The notes under the pieces are model-generated. The model did not search any database. It saw only the letters and a list, made by a program, of their open reading frames with translations, and was not told the origin of the DNA. A stretch of 9,299 nucleotides of DNA from Schlesneria sp. (GTDB lineage Bacteria > Planctomycetota > Planctomycetia > Planctomycetales > Planctomycetaceae): positions 1 to 9,299 of the forward strand of contig JANXOO010001465.1 in the NCBI GenBank assembly GCA_025353525.1, in the 5' to 3' direction. The translations under genes were made by a program, and so were the position numbers. Positions 5,912 through 9,299 of this stretch are shown one piece after another (position 1 is the stretch's first letter; each line of letters opens with the position of its first letter).

Positions 5912-8900
5912 TTGTTCTCGCGATTCTTTATTCAACGTCCGATTTTCGCCTCGGTGCTGTCGATCATCATCACGCTGGCCGGGGGCGTGGCGCTCGTGAC
6001 GCTGCCGATTGCGCAGTATCCCGATATTACACCTCCAACAGTCGAGGTTTCTGCAGTTTACCCTGGAGCCAATGCGCAAGTGATTGCCGACACTGTCGCG
6101 GCACCGATCGAACAGCAGGTCAACGGCGTCGAAAAGATGCTGTACATGTCTTCACAATGTACGAACGACGGCACGTATACGCTGACCGTGACGTTCAAGC
6201 ATGGCATCGATTTGAATATGGCACAGGTGCTTGTGCAAAACCGCGTGGCACTGGCGCAACCGATTTTGCCGAGTCTGGTCCAGCGGCGCGGGATCACGGT
6301 GAAGAAGAAATCACCCAGCGTACTGATGATTGTCAACCTGTTCTCACCTGATAAAAGCCGTGACAACCTGTACCTGAGCAACTACGCCACAATTCAGCTC
6401 AAGGACGAGTTGTCGCGTCTCGAAGGTGTGGGGGACATTACCTATATCGGCCAGCGCGACTACAGTATGCGTCTTTGGCTTGATCCGGAACGAATGAGCT
6501 ATCGCGGTTTGACAACCAGCGATGTCGTCAGAGCGATCGAACAACAGAATGTGCAAGTCGCCGCCGGACAGATCGGCCAGCCTCCGATTGCCTCGGGTCA
6601 GGCCTTTCAGTTCACGATGAGCACTCTTGGACGGTTGGTCGATATCGAAGAATTCTCTGAAATGATTCTCAAGGCTGATACCGACGGACGGTTCGTGCGC
6701 TTGCGCGACGTCGCCAATATCGAGTTGGGTGCACTCGTTTACAACCAGAGTTGCAGCTTCGACGGTCAACCATCGGTCGCGCTGTCGATTTATCAACTGC
6801 CCGGTTCCAACGCGCTGGACGTGGCGGAACGCGTGCGATCCAAAATGACCGAACTGCAAGACCGCTTTCCCGAAGGGCTGGACTACGCCATCGTCTACGA
6901 TACAACGCCCTTCATTCGCGAGTCGATCAACGAGGTCTTCAATACGCTTCGCGATGCAGTGTTTCTGGTGGCTGTCGTCGTGCTGCTGTTTTTGCAGAAC
7001 TGGCGTTCGGCGATTATTCCACTGGTCGCAGTTCCGGTCGCCGTCGTGGGCACATTCGCTGTCATGGCCGCGATGGGTTTCAGCTTGAATAACCTCACGC
7101 TCTTCGGCCTTGTGCTGGCGATCGGCATCGTAGTCGATGATGCGATCGTTGTGGTGGAGGCCGTTGAACATCACATCGAACGCGGGTTGTCGCCGCGCGA
7201 TGCGACGTTGCTCGCCATGGAACAGGTGTCGGGACCGGTGATCGCCGTCGGTCTGGTTCTGACCGCAGTGTTTGTCCCCTGTGCATTCATCAGTGGCATA
7301 ACCGGACAATTCTTCAGACAGTTTGCATTGACAATTGCTGTATCGACCGTGATTTCCGCTTTCAATTCGCTAACGCTCAGTCCGGCACTCACAGCACTAT
7401 TGCTTCGCCCGCGCGACAAGGGGATTGTGCCACCCTTGCCAATTCTGGCATTTCCACTGGCAGGAGCATGGTTGGGTTGGGTGTTTTTGGCGCCATGGTT
7501 GATGTCGATGCTGGAGACGACGTCGCCCGCTTTTGCCACGACGCTGTCAAAGCCCACCTGGATGATACCGCTCGCAGGTGCCGTCACCGGAATGTTGTCG
7601 GGTTGGCTGACAGGCACCTGGTTGAATCGCCTGCTCGGGTGGACATTTCGCAGCTTCAACCGCTGTTTTGATTGGGCGACAGGGATTTACGTCCACGTTG
7701 TTGGTTGCCTGCTGCGGATCAGTCTGGTCGTGCTGATCGTCTACGGCGGACTGCTTTTCCTGACGTATAAAACCTTTGTGATGGCGCCCAAAGGCTTCAT
7801 CCCTTCGCAGGACAAGGGCTATTTGCTGGTCAATGCTCAATTACCGGACTCCGCTTCACTTGAGCGGACGAGAGCCACCATGCAAACCATCGAGCAGGTC
7901 GCGGCCAGGGTTCCCGGCGTGAATCACACGGTGGCGATTGCCGGACAGTCGATCCTGTTAGGGGCGACAGCGCCAAATTACGGTGCCATGTATGTGATGC
8001 TGGATGATTTTCACCATCGTGCAAAACAAAAGCTCACGGGCGACGTCATCGCCGCGCAATTGCAAGCAGAACTTCAAAATGCAGTGCGTGACGGAGTGGT
8101 TAATGTCTTCGGTGCACCGCCGGTCGAGGGGTTGGGAACCGCTGGTGGTTTCAAGATTGTGATCGAAGATCGCGGCGATTCAGGGGCAGAGCAGTTGCAG
8201 GCCATCTCGACACAAGTCATGTCCGCCGCGACCGAGACGTCACAACTGCAAGACCTGTACTGCAGCTATCGCGCAAACAGCCCGTGGCTGTTTCTGGATA
8301 TCGATCGGTCGGCAGCAAAGCGGATGGGATTGTCGATGGATGAGGTGTTTAACACGCTGCAGGTTTACCTGGGTTCATTGTATGTGAACGACTTCAACCG
8401 ATTCGGACGTACATGGCAGGTGAATGTGCAAGCGGCCGCCAATTTCCGTGGTGATGCCGAGGACCTGAAGAAACTGAAGGTTCGTAACACGGCGGGTCGG
8501 ATGGTGCCGTTGGCCTCGATTAGCGAAGTACGCGAAGTCAACGGCCCGACGATGATCACTCGCTACAATCTGTACCGGGCGGCAGCGATTAACGGAACTC
8601 CCGTCACAGGCGTCAGCTCAGGAAAAGCGCTGGAATTGATGGAGCAGGCCGCTCGCCGCGATCTGCCCCGTTCCATGCGTACAGAATGGACGGAACTGGC
8701 GCTACTGCAACTGCAAACCGGCAACACTGCGATGATTGTCTTTCTTCTGGCCGTGGTCCTGGTGCTATTGGTGCTGGCCGCACAGTACGAAAGCTGGACA
8801 CTTCCGATGGCGGTCATTCTCGTCGTGCCGATGTGTTTGCTGTGTTCGGTGGTGGCGGTGCTCTGGGCCAACATGGATGTGAATATCTTTACCCAAATTG

Positions 8901-9274
8901 GTTTCGTCGTGTTGATTGGGCTCGCCTGCAAGAACGCGATTTTGATTGTCGAATTCGCCAAAGCCCGCCGTGAGAGCGGATCTGAGCGATACGAGGCAAC
9001 TCTGGAAGCTTGCCGTCTGCGGTTGCGACCGATTGTGATGACGTCGCTGGCGTTCATTCTGGGCGTGGTCCCGTTGATGATTTCGGAAGGTGCTGGTGCC
9101 GAGATGCGTCGCACTTTGGGGACCGCAGTTTTCGGCGGGATGTTAGGTGTCACCATCTTTGGAATCTTCCTGACGCCGGTTTTCTACTACGTCATCCAAT
9201 GGATCACCGATGTTTGTACCTCCCGTTCACGCGAAGCCACGCAATCTTCGTCGGAAAGTGCAACCACGTCGTAG
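5912..9274 (+). CDS. RND multidrug efflux permease, HAE1/AcrB type, second copy
   Basis: This 1120-residue paralog of the preceding gene has the same residue numbering throughout, with no gap until about residue 1096. It starts at TTG 24 bases after the first permease's stop. It has the same 12 core membrane segments plus two inserted ones, and the two periplasmic porter/docking domains (about 30-340 and 621-930). Asp409-Asp410 (GIVVDDAIVVVE), Lys1007 (ACKNAILIVEFAK), Arg1037 and Thr1044 (RLRLRPIVMTSL) are intact, so proton coupling should work. By hand count about 127 of the first 200 residues match the first copy, and about 90 of 100 over residues 391-490. Likely pocket positions differ: Ile179 and Ile681 here against Phe in the first copy, suggesting other substrates. 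The C-terminus is short and Ser/Thr-rich (after VIQWITD). It could form its own homotrimer or a mixed trimer with the first permease, as MdtB and MdtC do; sequence alone does not decide. Confidence 0.96.
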   Translation: MFSRFFIQRPIFASVLSIIITLAGGVALVTLPIAQYPDITPPTVEVSAVYPGANAQVIADTVAAPIEQQVNGVEKMLYMSSQCTNDGTYTLTVTFKHGIDLNMAQVLVQNRVALAQPILPSLVQRRGITVKKKSPSVLMIVNLFSPDKSRDNLYLSNYATIQLKDELSRLEGVGDITYIGQRDYSMRLWLDPERMSYRGLTTSDVVRAIEQQNVQVAAGQIGQPPIASGQAFQFTMSTLGRLVDIEEFSEMILKADTDGRFVRLRDVANIELGALVYNQSCSFDGQPSVALSIYQLPGSNALDVAERVRSKMTELQDRFPEGLDYAIVYDTTPFIRESINEVFNTLRDAVFLVAVVVLLFLQNWRSAIIPLVAVPVAVVGTFAVMAAMGFSLNNLTLFGLVLAIGIVVDDAIVVVEAVEHHIERGLSPRDATLLAMEQVSGPVIAVGLVLTAVFVPCAFISGITGQFFRQFALTIAVSTVISAFNSLTLSPALTALLLRPRDKGIVPPLPILAFPLAGAWLGWVFLAPWLMSMLETTSPAFATTLSKPTWMIPLAGAVTGMLSGWLTGTWLNRLLGWTFRSFNRCFDWATGIYVHVVGCLLRISLVVLIVYGGLLFLTYKTFVMAPKGFIPSQDKGYLLVNAQLPDSASLERTRATMQTIEQVAARVPGVNHTVAIAGQSILLGATAPNYGAMYVMLDDFHHRAKQKLTGDVIAAQLQAELQNAVRDGVVNVFGAPPVEGLGTAGGFKIVIEDRGDSGAEQLQAISTQVMSAATETSQLQDLYCSYRANSPWLFLDIDRSAAKRMGLSMDEVFNTLQVYLGSLYVNDFNRFGRTWQVNVQAAANFRGDAEDLKKLKVRNTAGRMVPLASISEVREVNGPTMITRYNLYRAAAINGTPVTGVSSGKALELMEQAARRDLPRSMRTEWTELALLQLQTGNTAMIVFLLAVVLVLLVLAAQYESWTLPMAVILVVPMCLLCSVVAVLWANMDVNIFTQIGFVVLIGLACKNAILIVEFAKARRESGSERYEATLEACRLRLRPIVMTSLAFILGVVPLMISEGAGAEMRRTLGTAVFGGMLGVTIFGIFLTPVFYYVIQWITDVCTSRSREATQSSSESATTS
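7424..7621 (+). other. Extra membrane hairpin inserted between TM6 and TM7 of the second permease
   Basis: Residues about 505-570 occupy the same position and length as the insert of the first copy. Hydrophobic segments are seen at about 509-530 (ILAFPLAGAWLGWVFLAPWL) and 549-568 (TWMIPLAGAVTGMLSGWLTG), joined by about 18 polar or small residues rich in Thr/Ser/Ala (METTSPAFATTLSKP region). The entry (LAFPL.GA, 512-519) and exit (LNRLLG..FR..NR.F, 571-586) are shared with the first copy, but residues 521-570 match at only about 4 of 50 positions. The second segment is Gly- and Trp-containing, so it is a somewhat less certain membrane span. Confidence 0.65.
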
Positions 9275-9299
9275 AGGCTACCCGACGACCGGTGACGAA

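Noticed and set aside
5668..6351. Plus-strand open frame (227 codons) spanning the junction of the two permeases
   Set aside because: It runs through the end of one conserved gene and the start of the next in another frame, is Arg/Cys-rich, and has no recognisable motif.
3403..7150. Possible recent gene conversion between the permeases around TM2-TM4
   Set aside because: Protein identity there is about 90%, but synonymous third-position differences are frequent (for example across the Asp-Asp codons), which fits purifying selection. The longest identical runs I noticed are only around 17 bases.
6344..7309. Long minus-strand open frame (321 codons) opposite the second permease
   Set aside because: It is rich in His, Asp, Arg and Gln with no domain pattern and lies wholly antisense to a conserved RND gene. 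It is a by-product of the codon bias of that gene.
9268..9289. Inverted repeat GTCGT/ACGAC around the stop of the second permease
   Set aside because: The stem is 5 bp, overlaps the stop codon, and has no T-run within the window. The real terminator, if any, lies beyond the end.

Overview
The window holds one co-oriented (+ strand) resistance-nodulation-division (RND) efflux operon. The order is a TetR-family repressor (396-1040), a lipoprotein periplasmic adaptor of the AcrA/MexA type (1100-2296), and two consecutive full-length inner-membrane RND permeases of the HAE1/AcrB type (2324-5887 and 5912-9274). The gaps between genes are 59, 27 and 24 bases. No outer-membrane factor (TolC/OprM type) lies in the window, which ends 25 bases after the second permease.

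The host is a Gram-negative-type bacterium. The adaptor has a conserved block near its N-terminus (REVTDREDFTGQTEAV) and the permeases carry an enlarged TM6-TM7 region. Both remind me of Planctomycetota efflux systems (Schlesneria/Planctopirus-like). This is family memory, not a search, so the taxon is a moderate-confidence inference.

Layout: 1-164 is the 3' end of an upstream gene, possibly a transposase C-terminus. 165-325 is intergenic and holds a 9-bp inverted repeat that may be its 3'-end hairpin. 326-355 is a sigma70-like promoter, followed at once by a near-perfect operator palindrome (360-377) over the expected transcription start, so the repressor probably controls itself and the pump genes. 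I see no second operator or convincing promoter before the adaptor, so all four genes are probably one transcript.

Proposed job: TetR senses a ligand and leaves the operator. The adaptor and one or both permeases then assemble with an outer-membrane channel encoded elsewhere and export substrates using the proton gradient. Both permeases keep the Asp-Asp, Lys, Arg and Thr residues of the AcrB proton relay, so both look active.

Three points deserve attention. The permeases are paralogs that align with no gap for about 1,096 residues, which resembles the one-adaptor/two-permease MdtABC arrangement. Both carry about 64 extra residues between TM6 and TM7, predicted as two additional membrane segments (14 instead of 12). 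The core of that insert has almost completely diverged between the copies at identical length, although its flanks are about 90% identical. None of this is a wholly new system, but the conserved-position, divergent-sequence membrane hairpin is the least ordinary feature here.
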